37,358 nt of DNA from Ardenticatenia bacterium (lineage in GTDB: Bacteria > Chloroflexota > Anaerolineae > 4572-78 > NAK82), in assembly GCA_003130875.1 (NCBI GenBank), contig QEXY01000158.1:1-37358 (forward strand), given 5' to 3'. Position numbers and translations under genes: made by a program. Positions within the stretch are counted from its first letter, which is position 1. Every line of letters begins with the position of its first letter. Shown piece after piece: positions 17,265 to 27,256 of this stretch. Under the pieces are notes generated by a model. The model did not search any database. It was not told the DNA's origin and saw only the letters and a list, made by a program, of their open reading frames with translations.

Positions 17265-18959
17265 TCACTCCAAGGAAATAATATAGTGGTAGTGCGGCTG
17301 ACCTCCCTCGTGTACTTCGAGCGAGAGATGTGGATGGCGCGCTTGGATTGTTTCAGCCAATTGGGTCGCCGTCGCAGGATCGACGTCTCGTCCGAAGTAA
17401 ACGGTCACGATGCTGTGTTCTGCCGTCAGGGCATATTCCAGGGTCTGGAGAGTCACCGTTGTTGTATCGGTTCCACTGGCGACCAGAGTCTCATCCAGCA
17501 GGCCGATGATATCCCCGCGCGCGACTCTCATCCCATTCGCCTGGCTCGTGCGCACCGCACGGGTGATCTCAATGGTGCGCACCTTGGTAGCGCTGTGCGT
17601 CATGCGCTCTCGATTAGTCTCAAGATCTGCCTGGTAGTTGAAATCCAACAGCGCTGCAATACCCTGTGGGATGCTGCGCGTCGGCACCACCAGGGCTTGC
17701 TTGGAGGAAAGCTGGCACGCCTGTTCCGCTGCCGCGATCACATTGCTATTATTCGGCAATACCAACACCTTGTCGGCGCGCGTCGCCTCAATGGCAGAGA
17801 GAATCTCCTGAATGCTAGGATTCATCGTCTGACCGCCCGGAATGACCTGACTCACCCCCAAACTTTCCATAATGCGCGTAAGACCCTCACCGGAGGCGAC
17901 GGACACGATCGCGATCTCGGTGGCATCTTCACTGGTGGTCCTTTGTTGCTGCACAAAATGTTGATATTGTGCCTGCATATTTTCGACCACTACATCGGAC
18001 AAGGTGCCCTGACTGGCACCATAGCTGAGCGGGCGGCCGGGGTCATGCGTATGGATATGCACTTTGACCAGTTGCGCGTCGCCCACCACCAGCAGACTGT
18101 CACCCATAGCCTCAAGATCGTGCCGCAATCGCTCCACGTCCAGCTGGTCCCCGTGGATGAGGAACTGAACGTCATAACCATAGGCAGACTCTGGTTCACG
18201 GAGGTGAAGCTGCGCCTGTGCAACGCTTTCCTCGGGAAGCCTCGTATCGACCTCAACGGGTTCACCACGCAGAAAGCGCACCATCCCCTCCAAGAGATAT
18301 ACCAATCCCTGCCCGCCGGCGTCCACCACGCCTGCTTCCTTTAGCACCGGCAACATTTCAGGCGTGCGCTGATTGGTCTCACGCGCGTCCTCAACCGCCT
18401 TGCTCAGAACGGCCAGGATGTCATCGGTATGGGTGCTGCTCGCTCGAATCGATTCCGCTATGGCGCGCATCACGGTGAGAATCGTGCCTTCCACCGGTCG
18501 GATGATGCCGCGCAGCGCGGTCTCATACGCTTCTTGCACCGCCACGGCTAGGTCGCGGACCGAGAAGTCCTTCTTGTCGGCCAGACCATAGGCCAGGCCG
18601 CGCAGAATCTGGGAGAGGATCACCCCCGAGTTTCCCCGTGCGCCCATCAGGCCGCCGCGCGCCAGGGCCTGGGCCACGCCGGCCGCAGAACCGTCCGCAC
18701 TGGTTTCTACTTCTGCCAGTGCCGCTGCCATCGTGAGTGCCATATTGGTGCCAGTGTCACCATCGGGCACAGGAAAGACGTTCAGCGCGTTGACTTCCGC
18801 CACGTGACGGCGTAGCCACTCGCCTGCCGCTTTCATAGCCTGACGCAGGCCATGGCCGTCACACATGCGAACCTGCCCGTTCCCTCCTGACACCTTGGCG
18901 CGTGCCGATGAACGTATGGCTTTTGTTCTGCGTCTTTCCATCTCCGCCAGCCCTGTCAT
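17265..18959 (-). CDS. fakA: Fatty acid kinase catalytic subunit FakA (DAK2/DhaL domain)
   Basis: A 564-residue homologue of FakA/YloV. The N-terminal DhaL kinase domain (about 35-235) has the metal-binding NVFPVPDGDTGTNM (60-73) and GGLMGARGNSGVILSQ, and the linker and C-terminal part include KVLVLPNNSNV. FakA phosphorylates FakB-bound fatty acids, letting the cell use exogenous or recycled acyl chains. The first 30 residues, rich in Arg, Lys and Ser, are an extra N-terminal stretch; an internal ATG (18941) is possible, but the ATG at 18959 overlaps the asp23 stop (ATGA), which argues for coupling. The degV gene follows 9 bases on, giving a complete FakAB pair. Confidence 0.94.
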   Translation of the reverse strand: MTGLAEMERRRTKAIRSSARAKVSGGNGQVRMCDGHGLRQAMKAAGEWLRRHVAEVNALNVFPVPDGDTGTNMALTMAAALAEVETSADGSAAGVAQALARGGLMGARGNSGVILSQILRGLAYGLADKKDFSVRDLAVAVQEAYETALRGIIRPVEGTILTVMRAIAESIRASSTHTDDILAVLSKAVEDARETNQRTPEMLPVLKEAGVVDAGGQGLVYLLEGMVRFLRGEPVEVDTRLPEESVAQAQLHLREPESAYGYDVQFLIHGDQLDVERLRHDLEAMGDSLLVVGDAQLVKVHIHTHDPGRPLSYGASQGTLSDVVVENMQAQYQHFVQQQRTTSEDATEIAIVSVASGEGLTRIMESLGVSQVIPGGQTMNPSIQEILSAIEATRADKVLVLPNNSNVIAAAEQACQLSSKQALVVPTRSIPQGIAALLDFNYQADLETNRERMTHSATKVRTIEITRAVRTSQANGMRVARGDIIGLLDETLVASGTDTTTVTLQTLEYALTAEHSIVTVYFGRDVDPATATQLAETIQARHPHLSLEVHEGGQPHYHYIISLE

Positions 18960-19348
18960 CGTCGTTCGTCCTGCGGACTCACATGTAATCCTTGCACGTG
19001 GACGTTAACGTATGCCACCGGCATACTAAGCGCTTTTTCTAGCCGGAAACGCACTAAGGACATCACGTTACGAGCCACTTCCGATATCCGCACTCCGTAT
19101 TCGATGATAATGTACAAGTCCACGCCAATTGCTCCATCCCGGAGTTGGACTTCCACGCCGCGATGGCTGGCATCGCGTGCCAATAATTCACCTAAACCGT
19201 CACGCAAGGAACGGGAGGCCATCCCCACGACACCATAACACTCCAGCGCTGCCCCGCTGGCGATAGCGGCGATTGCCACGGGTGACACCTCGATCCAGCC
19301 CCAATCGGTTTCATACCGGATGACCCCGCTGCGTTCTGCGCGTGTCAC
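18956..19348 (-). CDS. Asp23/Gls24 family envelope stress protein
   Basis: A 130-residue Asp23/YloU-type protein. The core reads WIEVSPVAIAAIASGAALECYGVVGM and then VRISEVARNVMSLVRFRLEKALSMPVAYVNVHVQGL, the typical two halves of the family. Proteins of this kind sit near the membrane and are linked to envelope homeostasis. As in Bacillus (yloU-yloV) it precedes the fakA homologue, overlapping it by four bases. It heads the seven-gene leftward run. The start is a GTG at 19348 with AAGGA about nine bases upstream; no in-frame ATG is available. Confidence 0.9.
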   Translation of the reverse strand: MTRAERSGVIRYETDWGWIEVSPVAIAAIASGAALECYGVVGMASRSLRDGLGELLARDASHRGVEVQLRDGAIGVDLYIIIEYGVRISEVARNVMSLVRFRLEKALSMPVAYVNVHVQGLHVSPQDERR

Positions 19349-19377
19349 TTGCCTATCCTTTCAAAACATGCTAGACT
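19349..19377 (+). promoter_or_regulatory. Possible rpmB promoter
   Basis: TTGCCT (19349-19354), 17 bases, TAGACT (19372-19377); four of six bases match consensus in each box. Transcription would begin near 19384, about 55 nt before rpmB. The 90-base divergent gap must also hold the asp23 promoter, which I could not locate. Confidence 0.4.
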
Positions 19378-19438
19378 AACTTGCTTGTTGCGATTGTTGA
19401 CATGGAATAGTCGTTGGATTCCAGGAGGCAGTTTCCTT

Positions 19439-19618
19439 ATGGCACAGTGTGAAATGTGTGGCAAGACCGCCCAGTTCGGCTTCCACGTCAGCCACTCGAT
19501 GCGGCATGTCAAGCGCCAGTTCAAAGTGAACATCCAGCGGGCGACAATCATTCAAAACGGCAGGCGTCGCAAGGTCAAGATTTGCACCCGCTGCCTGCGC
19601 ACGCTGAGCAAGGCATAA
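19439..19618 (+). CDS. rpmB: 50S ribosomal protein L28 (zinc-binding form)
   Basis: A 59-residue L28 of the large ribosomal subunit. It begins MAQCEMCGKTAQFGFHVSHS and ends with the CTRCLRTLSKA stretch. The CxxC pairs at both ends form the zinc ribbon of the C+ paralogue, so this ribosome uses the zinc version. The many Lys and Arg between the pairs (HVKRQFKVNIQRATI, GRRRKVKIC) contact rRNA. The ATG at 19439 follows AGGAGG (19423-19428) by 10 bases; longer in-frame starts lack support. It is transcribed away from the asp23 run. Confidence 0.95.
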   Translation: MAQCEMCGKTAQFGFHVSHSMRHVKRQFKVNIQRATIIQNGRRRKVKICTRCLRTLSKA

Positions 19619-19637
19619 ACCCCCGTCGATGCCGTTT

Positions 19638-19666
19638 CTGACTTTAAAATACTCGCCGATTATATA
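19638..19666 (+). promoter_or_regulatory. Promoter upstream of gatB
   Basis: CTGACT (19638-19643), 17 bases, TATATA (19661-19666). The start near 19673 would leave a leader of about 180 nt before gatB, long for this window. Confidence 0.5.
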
Positions 19667-19810
19667 TCGATTCACGGGGCGTAACAAGTTCAGTGGGTTG
19701 TGAACGCTGCGGAGACACCTGATCCCAAGCCATATCTTGACCCGCTCTCTGCCCAATGGGAGGGTCGGTGAAGATTCGCCCAACGTCCTCTTCAACAGCA
19801 TCCCAAAAGG

Positions 19811-19835
19811 GCCTGGCCGAGTCTCCTGGCCAGGC
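19811..19835 (+). promoter_or_regulatory. Hairpin just before the gatB start
   Basis: GCCTGGCC (19811-19818) pairs perfectly with GGCCAGGC (19828-19835) across a 9-nt loop. It ends 5 bases before a GTG and 20 before the ATG of gatB and has no T-tract, so it is not a terminator; it could limit ribosome access or be a remnant of leader structure. A second, weaker stem (GACCC/GGGTC) lies upstream around 19738-19770. Confidence 0.4.
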
Positions 19836-19855
19836 GCGCTGTGAGCAATTGTTGG

Positions 19856-21298
19856 ATGCCCTACGAGCCGGTCATCGGTCTGGAAGTACACATTGAGCTC
19901 AAGACGGCCAGCAAGATGTTTTGTGCGTGCCGGGCTGATGTGTTCGGCGCACCGCCCAACACCTATGTCTGTCCGGTATGCTTGGGCATGCCCGGCACCT
20001 TGCCGGTCATCAACGCACAGGCAGTGCGTTTCACTGTGATGACCGGCCTGGCGTTACATTGCCAGATTCAGACGCACAGCGTTTTCGCGCGCAAGAACTA
20101 CTTTTACCCCGACTTGCCCAAGGGGTATCAGATTTCCCAGTACGAGCTACCCCTGTGCACTGATGGCTGGTTGGAGGTGGAGACATCTGCCGGGACACGC
20201 CGAGTTGGGATTGTGCGTGTGCACCTGGAGGAAGATACTGGCAAGCTCATTCACGCAGGCGCCCACAGCCTGGTGGATTTGAACCGCGCCGGTGTGCCGC
20301 TGATGGAAATCGTCACACGCCCCGACATGCGCTCCGCCGAGGAGGCGTATGCCTTGGTCACCCAGCTGCGCCAGATCGTGCGCTACTTGGGGGTGAGCAG
20401 CGGCGATATGGAAAAAGGGGCGATGCGCTGCGAAGTCAATCTTTCGCTGCGCCCTCAAGGCAGCGAAGAACTGGGCACCAAGGTGGAAATCAAGAATTTG
20501 AATTCCTTTCGCAGCGTGCGCAATGCCATTGCCTACGAAATCGAACGCCAGACCCGTTTGCTGGAGGATGATGGCCAGGTCACCCAGGTGACCATGGGCT
20601 GGGATGAGGCTGCTGGGGTCACCCGCCCACAACGCAGCAAAGAGGAAGCACACGACTATCGTTATTTCCCCGAGCCCGACCTGCCGCCGCTGGTGTTGGA
20701 TACAGGGTGGATCGAGCGCATACGCCAGGAGCTGCCCGAGCTGCCGGATATCAAACGCGCTCGCTTCACTGCCGACTACGCGCTCAGTCCATATGACGCT
20801 GCTGTCCTGACCGAGGACCGTGCCGTGGCAGATTACTTCGAAGAGGTGGTGCGCAGTGCCCGCCCGCCGGTCACGGCCAAGATGATCGCTAATTGGGTCA
20901 CTGGCGAGCTCTTCCGCATGATGCGCGAAGCAGAAACGCCCATCCAAGAGGTGCGAATTCGCCCTGCTGATCTGGCACGCCTGATCGCCTTGGTGGCGGA
21001 CCATACCCTGAACCAGACCGCGGCGAAGCAGGTCCTCGGTGTGATGTGGCAGACAGGCCACGCCCCCGATGCAATTGTGCAAGAGCTCGACCTGGGCCAG
21101 ATTTCCGATCGTGAACAGCTGACCACGCTGGTAGCGCGTGTGCTTGCCGAGAATGCCGACGCAGTTGCCTCATTTCGCGCCGGCAAGGAGACGGCGTTGC
21201 GCTTCTTGATCGGCCAGGTGATGCGCGCCAGCCGTGGCAAGGCAAATCCTCAACTGGTCGAGCAGCTGCTGCGTGCGCAATTGAGCGGGGAGCAATAG
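19856..21298 (+). CDS. gatB: Asp-tRNA(Asn)/Glu-tRNA(Gln) amidotransferase subunit B
   Basis: A 480-residue GatB, which phosphorylates the mischarged Glu or Asp on tRNA and passes it to GatA-derived ammonia to make Gln-tRNA or Asn-tRNA. The opening [21 protein letters not shown] and the zinc cysteines (CxC, then CPVC) are typical, as are [12 protein letters not shown] and [14 protein letters not shown]; the C-terminal YqeY-like domain ends [20 protein letters not shown] 19856 gives the usual family N-terminus; a GTG at 19841 would add five residues. Neither has a clear ribosome site, and a hairpin lies just upstream. gatC and gatA are 2.7 kb away on the opposite strand, so the three subunits come from two transcripts. 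Confidence 0.95.
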   Translation: MPYEPVIGLEVHIELKTASKMFCACRADVFGAPPNTYVCPVCLGMPGTLPVINAQAVRFTVMTGLALHCQIQTHSVFARKNYFYPDLPKGYQISQYELPLCTDGWLEVETSAGTRRVGIVRVHLEEDTGKLIHAGAHSLVDLNRAGVPLMEIVTRPDMRSAEEAYALVTQLRQIVRYLGVSSGDMEKGAMRCEVNLSLRPQGSEELGTKVEIKNLNSFRSVRNAIAYEIERQTRLLEDDGQVTQVTMGWDEAAGVTRPQRSKEEAHDYRYFPEPDLPPLVLDTGWIERIRQELPELPDIKRARFTADYALSPYDAAVLTEDRAVADYFEEVVRSARPPVTAKMIANWVTGELFRMMREAETPIQEVRIRPADLARLIALVADHTLNQTAAKQVLGVMWQTGHAPDAIVQELDLGQISDREQLTTLVARVLAENADAVASFRAGKETALRFLIGQVMRASRGKANPQLVEQLLRAQLSGEQ

Positions 21299-21607
21299 GG
21301 TGTGTTTCAAATCCGTGGGCGAGAGGGCTGGCGACGGAAGCTGCACCTGATGAGTGGACCTCTGGATGTCTTTCTGCTGGGATGGGTTCCATCTGAGTCG
21401 TGGCTACATATCTGAGCCGCGACCATCAGGGAGCGGTAACCGTCATTGCTGCCTGCTGACGCGCGCAGCTCGGCTTGAACCCACCTCTTTTCAGAACGGA
21501 AGGCCCCTGGAGGCAATAGCTCCTCTCGCAGGTGCTCTGCGATTTGAATTCACAAAGTGTGAGATATCGCGTAGGGTTAGCGCAGATCTACGCCCTCCAA
21601 GTGCAGG
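21299..21607. repeat. Gap between gatB and galU with a decayed REP-like element (copy A)
   Basis: No gene is visible. From 21414 to about 21490 lies a palindrome-like element: GAGCCGCGACCATCAGGG (21414-21431) is roughly mirrored by CTGACGCGCGCAGCTC (from about 21456), followed by TTGAACCCACCTCTTTT. A related stretch occurs at 24366-24438 with the same order of blocks. I recall similar GCCGCGAC...CAGGGAGCGGT palindromes repeated in other bacterial genomes, which I cannot confirm here. No clear terminator is seen for either converging gene. Confidence 0.5.
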
Positions 21608-22495
21608 CTACACTCCATAGCGCGATAAATCGAGCGAACGCAAATAAGCAGCGAACTCGGGTCCGATGTCAGGGCGGTCGAGGGCGAACTCCACTGTGGT
21701 TTTGAGGAAGCGTAGCGGGTCACCCGTCGTGAACCACTTGCCCTCAATGGGATGTACAATCACCGATGCGGTGGCAGCCAGTTCGTCGATGGCGTCAGCC
21801 AGCCATAGCTCACCCTCTTTGCCCACCCGTAGGCGCTCCAGAATGGGGATCACCTCATAGGAAAGGACAAAGCGCCCCAGCTGGGCCAGGTTGGAAGGGG
21901 CCTCAGCCGGATCAGGCTTCTCCACCATGCGCTCCAGTTCATTGCGGTCGGTACCGGGTTTCAACTTGGCCACCCCATAGCGGCTGATCTCTTCAGGTGG
22001 CACTTCCTGCACTGCCACCACGGCTGCCGGCCGATAGCGTTCATACACTTCGATAAGCTGACGGACACAGGGCACCTCCGATTTGACGATGTCATCGCCA
22101 AACATGTACACGACCGCTTCATCACGATGGATGACCGGGCGGGCACACAGCAAAGGAGTGCCGTTGCCGTATGGCAGGTCTTTCCCTTGACGGATGAAGA
22201 TGAAGTTGGCCATGTTGGCAATGCGGCGCACTTCTTCCAGCTCACGCCACTTCTTCTGTGCCTCCAGATGTAGCTCCAGTTCGCGCGCGCTGTCAAAGTG
22301 ATCCTCCACCGCCTGGTTGCCCGAGCGCGTCACCAGCACAATGTCAGTAATACCTGAGGCAACCGCTTCCTCCACCAGGTACTGCACGACCGGCTTGTCC
22401 ACGATGGGCAACATCTCTTTAGGTTGCACTTTGGTCGCCGGAATGAAACGGGTGCCGTAGCCAGCCACAGCGATGATTGCCTTGGTGATTGCCAT
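21608..22495 (-). CDS. galU: UTP-glucose-1-phosphate uridylyltransferase
   Basis: A 295-residue GalU, which makes UDP-glucose from UTP and glucose-1-phosphate for envelope sugars and glycolipids. The nucleotide-binding start AIIAVAGYGTRFIPATKVQP is followed by KEMLPIVDKPVVQYLVEEA; YMFGDDIV is the metal-binding segment, and EKPDPAEAPSNLAQLGRFVL matches the family's substrate loop. The usual PVAGxGTRFLP reads AVAGYGTRFIP, a conservative change. Its ribosome site is GGAGGGTG. It starts 6 bases after the gatA stop, so it is the third gene of the gatC-gatA-galU unit, an uncommon partner for an amidotransferase and perhaps simply a shared promoter. Confidence 0.93.
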   Translation of the reverse strand: MAITKAIIAVAGYGTRFIPATKVQPKEMLPIVDKPVVQYLVEEAVASGITDIVLVTRSGNQAVEDHFDSARELELHLEAQKKWRELEEVRRIANMANFIFIRQGKDLPYGNGTPLLCARPVIHRDEAVVYMFGDDIVKSEVPCVRQLIEVYERYRPAAVVAVQEVPPEEISRYGVAKLKPGTDRNELERMVEKPDPAEAPSNLAQLGRFVLSYEVIPILERLRVGKEGELWLADAIDELAATASVIVHPIEGKWFTTGDPLRFLKTTVEFALDRPDIGPEFAAYLRSLDLSRYGV

Positions 22496-22501
22496 AGAAT
22501 G

Positions 22502-23994
<1,493 letters not shown>

Positions 23995-23995
<1 letters not shown>

Positions 23996-24285
23996 CACTC
24001 CAGGATGGCCTGCACGCAGAAGTGACCGTCCTGAACAGCAGGGGCATTGCGTAACGCTTCATCTGGGGTCAACCCAGGCGCCGTAGAATCAGCGCGCATC
24101 ACATTGCGCAGTGGCAGAGCACTGGTCATCGGCTCGACGTCGTCTGTATTCAGCTGATTGATGGTCGCAGCATACTCAAGGATGGCCGACAGCTGCTCCC
24201 GCAGCAGCTCTTTCTCTTCATCGCTCAGGCCGAGACGAGCCAGCTGGGCGATATACTCCACTTCTTGCAAACTTAACCTGGGCAT
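23995..24285 (-). CDS. gatC: Asp-tRNA(Asn)/Glu-tRNA(Gln) amidotransferase subunit C
   Basis: A 96-residue GatC, the small subunit that wraps around and stabilises GatA. It shows the standard layout: [22 protein letters not shown], a helical middle ([19 protein letters not shown]), the TDDVEPM turn with [11 protein letters not shown], and a C-terminal segment [14 protein letters not shown]. The ATG at 24285 is preceded by GGAGGGAGCG. It is the first gene of the leftward gatC-gatA-galU unit, with a promoter about 30 bases upstream. Confidence 0.94.
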
Positions 24286-24320
24286 CGCTCCCTCCAGGAG
24301 ACAGGGCGTCCTGGAGAGGG

Positions 24321-24350
24321 ATTATAGCATCACACTGAAGGGAGGGGCAA
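24321..24350 (-). promoter_or_regulatory. Promoter of gatC-gatA-galU
   Basis: Leftward TTGCCC (24350-24345), an 18-base spacer and a perfect TATAAT (24326-24321). Transcription near 24314 gives a short leader of about 28 nt carrying the strong gatC ribosome site. Confidence 0.75.
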
Positions 24351-24365
24351 AGACACCCCATAGTC

Positions 24366-24438
24366 GGGCCGTAACTGTCAGGAAGCGGTCCACATCGCAA
24401 TTTGCTCATGCGCGCGCCTCGGCATGAACCCCACCTCT
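24366..24438. repeat. Decayed REP-like element (copy B) between gatC and thiF
   Basis: GGCCGTAACTGTCAGGAAGC (24367-24386), then TTGCTCATGCGCGCGC and CTCGGCATGAACCCCACCTCT, parallel the blocks of copy A at 21414-21490 in the same order and orientation, with several mismatches and a short gap. A third, partial match to the first block is at 29614-29634. The remainder of the 337-base gap between gatC and thiF holds the two divergent promoters and no gene. Confidence 0.45.
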
Positions 24439-24507
24439 ACCAAAAAAGAAATGTACCCCCAATCTTGCGAAAACAGGAGCTGGTTGGGCGACCTGGATAT
24501 CCTTGAA

Positions 24508-24557
24508 AGCCTCTCTTATCGTGTCGAGTTGACGAGAGGCTCAATTTCTCGTACAAT
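24508..24557 (+). promoter_or_regulatory. thiF-lysC promoter with an 8-bp inverted repeat around the -35
   Basis: The promoter is TTGACG (24529-24534), 17 bases, TACAAT (24552-24557). AGCCTCTC (24508-24515) and its exact complement GAGAGGCT (24534-24541) flank the -35 box, 18 bases apart. Lying upstream of the transcription start, the dyad must act as DNA, most simply as an operator. The leader would be about 58 nt, ending in AGGAGGG before thiF. Confidence 0.65.
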
Positions 24558-24622
24558 CGCGCGCCAACTGTATGTAATAAATAGATACTGCGGTCTGGCA
24601 GACACCCCTCCAGGAGGGGCTG

Positions 24623-25645
24623 ATGACATACGACTCAGAACGCTATGCGCGTCAAATCCTCTTTGCGGGCATCGGACAGGCAGGACAGGAAAAGTTGGCT
24701 CGTGCCCATGTGCTCTTAGTGGGCTGCGGCGCCGATGGCAGTGTCATTGCGGACCGGCTGGTGCGTGCCGGCGTGGGGCGATTGACCATCATCGACCGTG
24801 ACTTTGTCGAGCTGAACAATTTACAACGTCAAGCGCTCTTTGACGAGGCGGATGCCGCGGCGCGTCTGCCCAAAGCGGTGGCGGCGGAACGCAAACTCGC
24901 TTGCATTAATTCCACCGTGACAGTGCGCGGCGTGGTCACTGACCTCAATCCCGAAAATGCCGAGGAATTGCTCGGAGATGCCGATCTGGTGATGGATGGC
25001 ACCGACAATTTCGCGACGCGCTATCTGATCAACGATGTGTGCATCAAGCATCGCATCCCGTGGATTTATTGCGGTGTGGTGGCCAGCTACGGGATGACGA
25101 TGACCATCCTGCCCCACCAGACGCCGTGTTTGCGTTGTGTCTTCCCTGAAGCACCTATGCCGGGCAGCACGCCCACTTGCGATACAGTGGGCATCGTCAA
25201 TCCAATCGTATCCGTCGTAGCGGGGATCGCGGCAGCAGAGGGCATCAAGTATCTGGTCGGCACCGGTGCCATCAACCGCGGCATCATCTACGTGGACGTG
25301 TGGCATAACACCTACGACATGCTTGAGAGCGGTGACCCGTGTCCCGATTGTCCGGCGTGTGGACAGGGACGTTTCGAGTATTTGGAAGCGTCTCCCATCC
25401 AAGCGAGCAGCTTATGCGGTCGCGACGCGGTGCAGGTGCGGTTATCGCAACCACGGTTAGATTTGACATCGCTGGCCGAGCGTCTGCGCGCGTCGGGGCT
25501 GCCGGTGACTGAGAACGCGTATCTGATTCACTTTCAGGCCGAGGGATGTGAAATCACTCTGTTCCACGACGGGCGGGCGATTATCAAAGGCACCGACGAC
25601 CCAGCTACAGCGCGCTCGCTGTGTTCGCGCTATATTGGCGTATGA
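24623..25645 (+). CDS. ThiF/MoeB-type adenylyltransferase (E1-like)
   Basis: A 340-residue enzyme that adenylates the C-terminal glycine of a ubiquitin-like sulfur carrier such as ThiS or MoaD. The nucleotide loop is G34-C-G-A-D-G39, the Arg-finger segment is NNLQRQ, and MDGTDNFATRYLIND is the Mg-binding stretch. Zinc cysteines are C169/C172 (CLRC) and C243/C246 (CPDCPAC); the candidate catalytic cysteine is C186 in PTCDTVGIVNP. The C-terminal part (LCGRDAVQVRL, then FHDGRAIIKGTDD and ARSLCSRYIG) is like that of Bacillus ThiF. No thiS, thiG or moa gene is nearby, so thiamine versus molybdopterin use is open. lysC follows 32 bases on. Confidence 0.88.
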   Translation: MTYDSERYARQILFAGIGQAGQEKLARAHVLLVGCGADGSVIADRLVRAGVGRLTIIDRDFVELNNLQRQALFDEADAAARLPKAVAAERKLACINSTVTVRGVVTDLNPENAEELLGDADLVMDGTDNFATRYLINDVCIKHRIPWIYCGVVASYGMTMTILPHQTPCLRCVFPEAPMPGSTPTCDTVGIVNPIVSVVAGIAAAEGIKYLVGTGAINRGIIYVDVWHNTYDMLESGDPCPDCPACGQGRFEYLEASPIQASSLCGRDAVQVRLSQPRLDLTSLAERLRASGLPVTENAYLIHFQAEGCEITLFHDGRAIIKGTDDPATARSLCSRYIGV

Positions 25646-25677
25646 CATCTAGGCGTAAAGAAAGGGGAGCTGATCAT

Positions 25678-27135
25678 ATGCTGGTTGTTATGAAATTCGG
25701 GGGCACTTCGGTGGGCAGTGTGGCCGCTTTGGAGAAAGTGGTTGACATTGTGACACGCAGCCTTCGGCGTGGCGACCAGGTGGCAGTGGTCGTATCGGCG
25801 ATGAGCGGAGTAACAGACATGTTGCTTAAAGGGGCTCGCCAATCTGTGCAGGGTGACACCGAGACGGCACACCAGCTCCATCAAGAGATGCTGCGACGCC
25901 ACCGGGAGGTCCTCGACGTCTTTCTGAGCGACCCCGATGTGCATGACGGAGTATTGAAGGCCATCCAGTCGCTCCTCGACGAGTTTGACTCCTTGTGCCA
26001 CAGCATCAAGGTGCTGGGTGAGTTGACCCCACGCGCCTTGGATGTCATTGCCGGAATGGGTGAACGGATGAGCGTGCGACAGGTGGCGGCTATTCTGGAG
26101 AGCCGGGGTATCGCGGCACGCGCGATGGAGGCCACGCAGCTCATCGTCACCGACAACAACTTCGGAGCGGCCAGTCCTCTGATGCCCCAGACGACACGTC
26201 GTTGTCAGGAGGTTCTGGTCCCCTTGCTCGATGCTGGGATCGTGCCGGTGATCACAGGGTTCATCGGCGCTACGGAGGAGGGCATTGTCACCACATTGGG
26301 GCGCGGAGGAAGCGATTACTCGGCTACCATCCTGGGTTGTGCTATCGCCGCGGACGAGGTGTGGATCTGGACCGATGTGAACGGAGTGATGACCGCCGAC
26401 CCCCGCATCGTGCCCGATGCACGGACCATCCCCTATCTCTCCTACATAGAGGTGGGTGAGATGGCCTATTTCGGAGCCAAAGTATTGCACCCCCAAGCTA
26501 TCCGTCCTGCCAAGCGCGCCGGCATACCAGTGCGCATCCTCAATACATTTGAACCGGAGCACCCCGGCACCCTCATTACACGTGAATCGAACGGAGGTGA
26601 CAAGCGAGTGAAAGCGGTAACAGCCATCAGGGGATTGAGCTTGATCGTGATCGAAGGCTCCGGCATGCTCGGTGTGCCCGGCGTCGCGGCGCGCGCATTC
26701 GGGGCAGTGGCCAAGACAGGCACGAATGTGCTGATGATCAGTCAGTCCTCATCCGAACAAAGCATCTGCTTTGTAGTGCCCACCCACGATGCCCCACGTG
26801 TCCTGGCTGCTCTGCGTGAAGAGATGGAACGCGAGTTGGAGCGCCAGGATATTGAGAATATCACAGCACAAGACAATATCGTCATCCTGACAGTGGTGGG
26901 TGCTGGGATGCGAGGTACGCCCGGTATCGCCTCCAAGGTGTTTGGCGCTTTAGGACGAGAGAAGATCAACGTGATTGCCATTGCTCAAGGGTCGAGCGAG
27001 TATAATATCTCCATAGTTGTAGATCAACGCGATGCCGATAACGCCGTGCGCGCGCTGCATGCGGAGTTCGGTTTGGGTACAAACACGGTTGGCGCAGCGA
27101 CAGCGGCTTCTTCTTCCGCGATGCAAAACATTTGA
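25678..27135 (+). CDS. lysC: Aspartate kinase
   Basis: A 485-residue aspartokinase that phosphorylates L-aspartate at the start of the Lys, Thr and Met pathways. The kinase domain begins VMKFGGTSVGSVAALEKV and contains TTLGRGGSDYSATILG and the WTDVNGVMTADPRIV loop. Two ACT domains follow (about residues 330-480: GLSLIVIEGSGMLGVPGVAA and VVGAGMRGTPGIASKVFGAL), so feedback inhibition by an end-product amino acid is expected. Spacing and sequence of the ACT region resemble the ThrA/AK-III side of the family; there is no homoserine dehydrogenase domain. The ATG at 25678 has GGGGAG nine bases upstream; an earlier in-frame start inside thiF lacks support. Confidence 0.94.
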   Translation: MLVVMKFGGTSVGSVAALEKVVDIVTRSLRRGDQVAVVVSAMSGVTDMLLKGARQSVQGDTETAHQLHQEMLRRHREVLDVFLSDPDVHDGVLKAIQSLLDEFDSLCHSIKVLGELTPRALDVIAGMGERMSVRQVAAILESRGIAARAMEATQLIVTDNNFGAASPLMPQTTRRCQEVLVPLLDAGIVPVITGFIGATEEGIVTTLGRGGSDYSATILGCAIAADEVWIWTDVNGVMTADPRIVPDARTIPYLSYIEVGEMAYFGAKVLHPQAIRPAKRAGIPVRILNTFEPEHPGTLITRESNGGDKRVKAVTAIRGLSLIVIEGSGMLGVPGVAARAFGAVAKTGTNVLMISQSSSEQSICFVVPTHDAPRVLAALREEMERELERQDIENITAQDNIVILTVVGAGMRGTPGIASKVFGALGREKINVIAIAQGSSEYNISIVVDQRDADNAVRALHAEFGLGTNTVGAATAASSSAMQNI

Positions 27136-27185
27136 AAGAGTTGCTCTCCGGACGAGCGTTCTGGTACTCTGATGCTCATGCCGCG

Positions 27186-27250
27186 AAGACAGTCTTGGAA
27201 CAAAATATAACAAAATCTGTCTTGAAGCGGACTGTCACTTGTGGTATAAT
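27186..27250 (+). promoter_or_regulatory. Strong promoter with AT-rich upstream tract and dyads, after lysC
   Basis: TTGAAG (27222-27227), 17 bases, perfect TATAAT (27245-27250), start near 27257. Just upstream lies an A/T tract (AAAATATAACAAAAT, 27202-27216), like the UP elements of stable-RNA promoters. AAGACAGTCTT (27186-27196) is an odd-centred palindrome, and its left part AAGACAG also pairs with CTGTCTT (27217-27223), which touches the -35 box. No open reading frame with a ribosome site follows. Confidence 0.7.
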
Positions 27251-27256
27251 GAAGTC

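Noticed and set aside
17112-18344. 410-codon open frame on the plus strand
   Set aside because: It lies antisense to degV and fakA, whose products are unmistakable, and its translation is low in structure and rich in His and Arg with no family resemblance.
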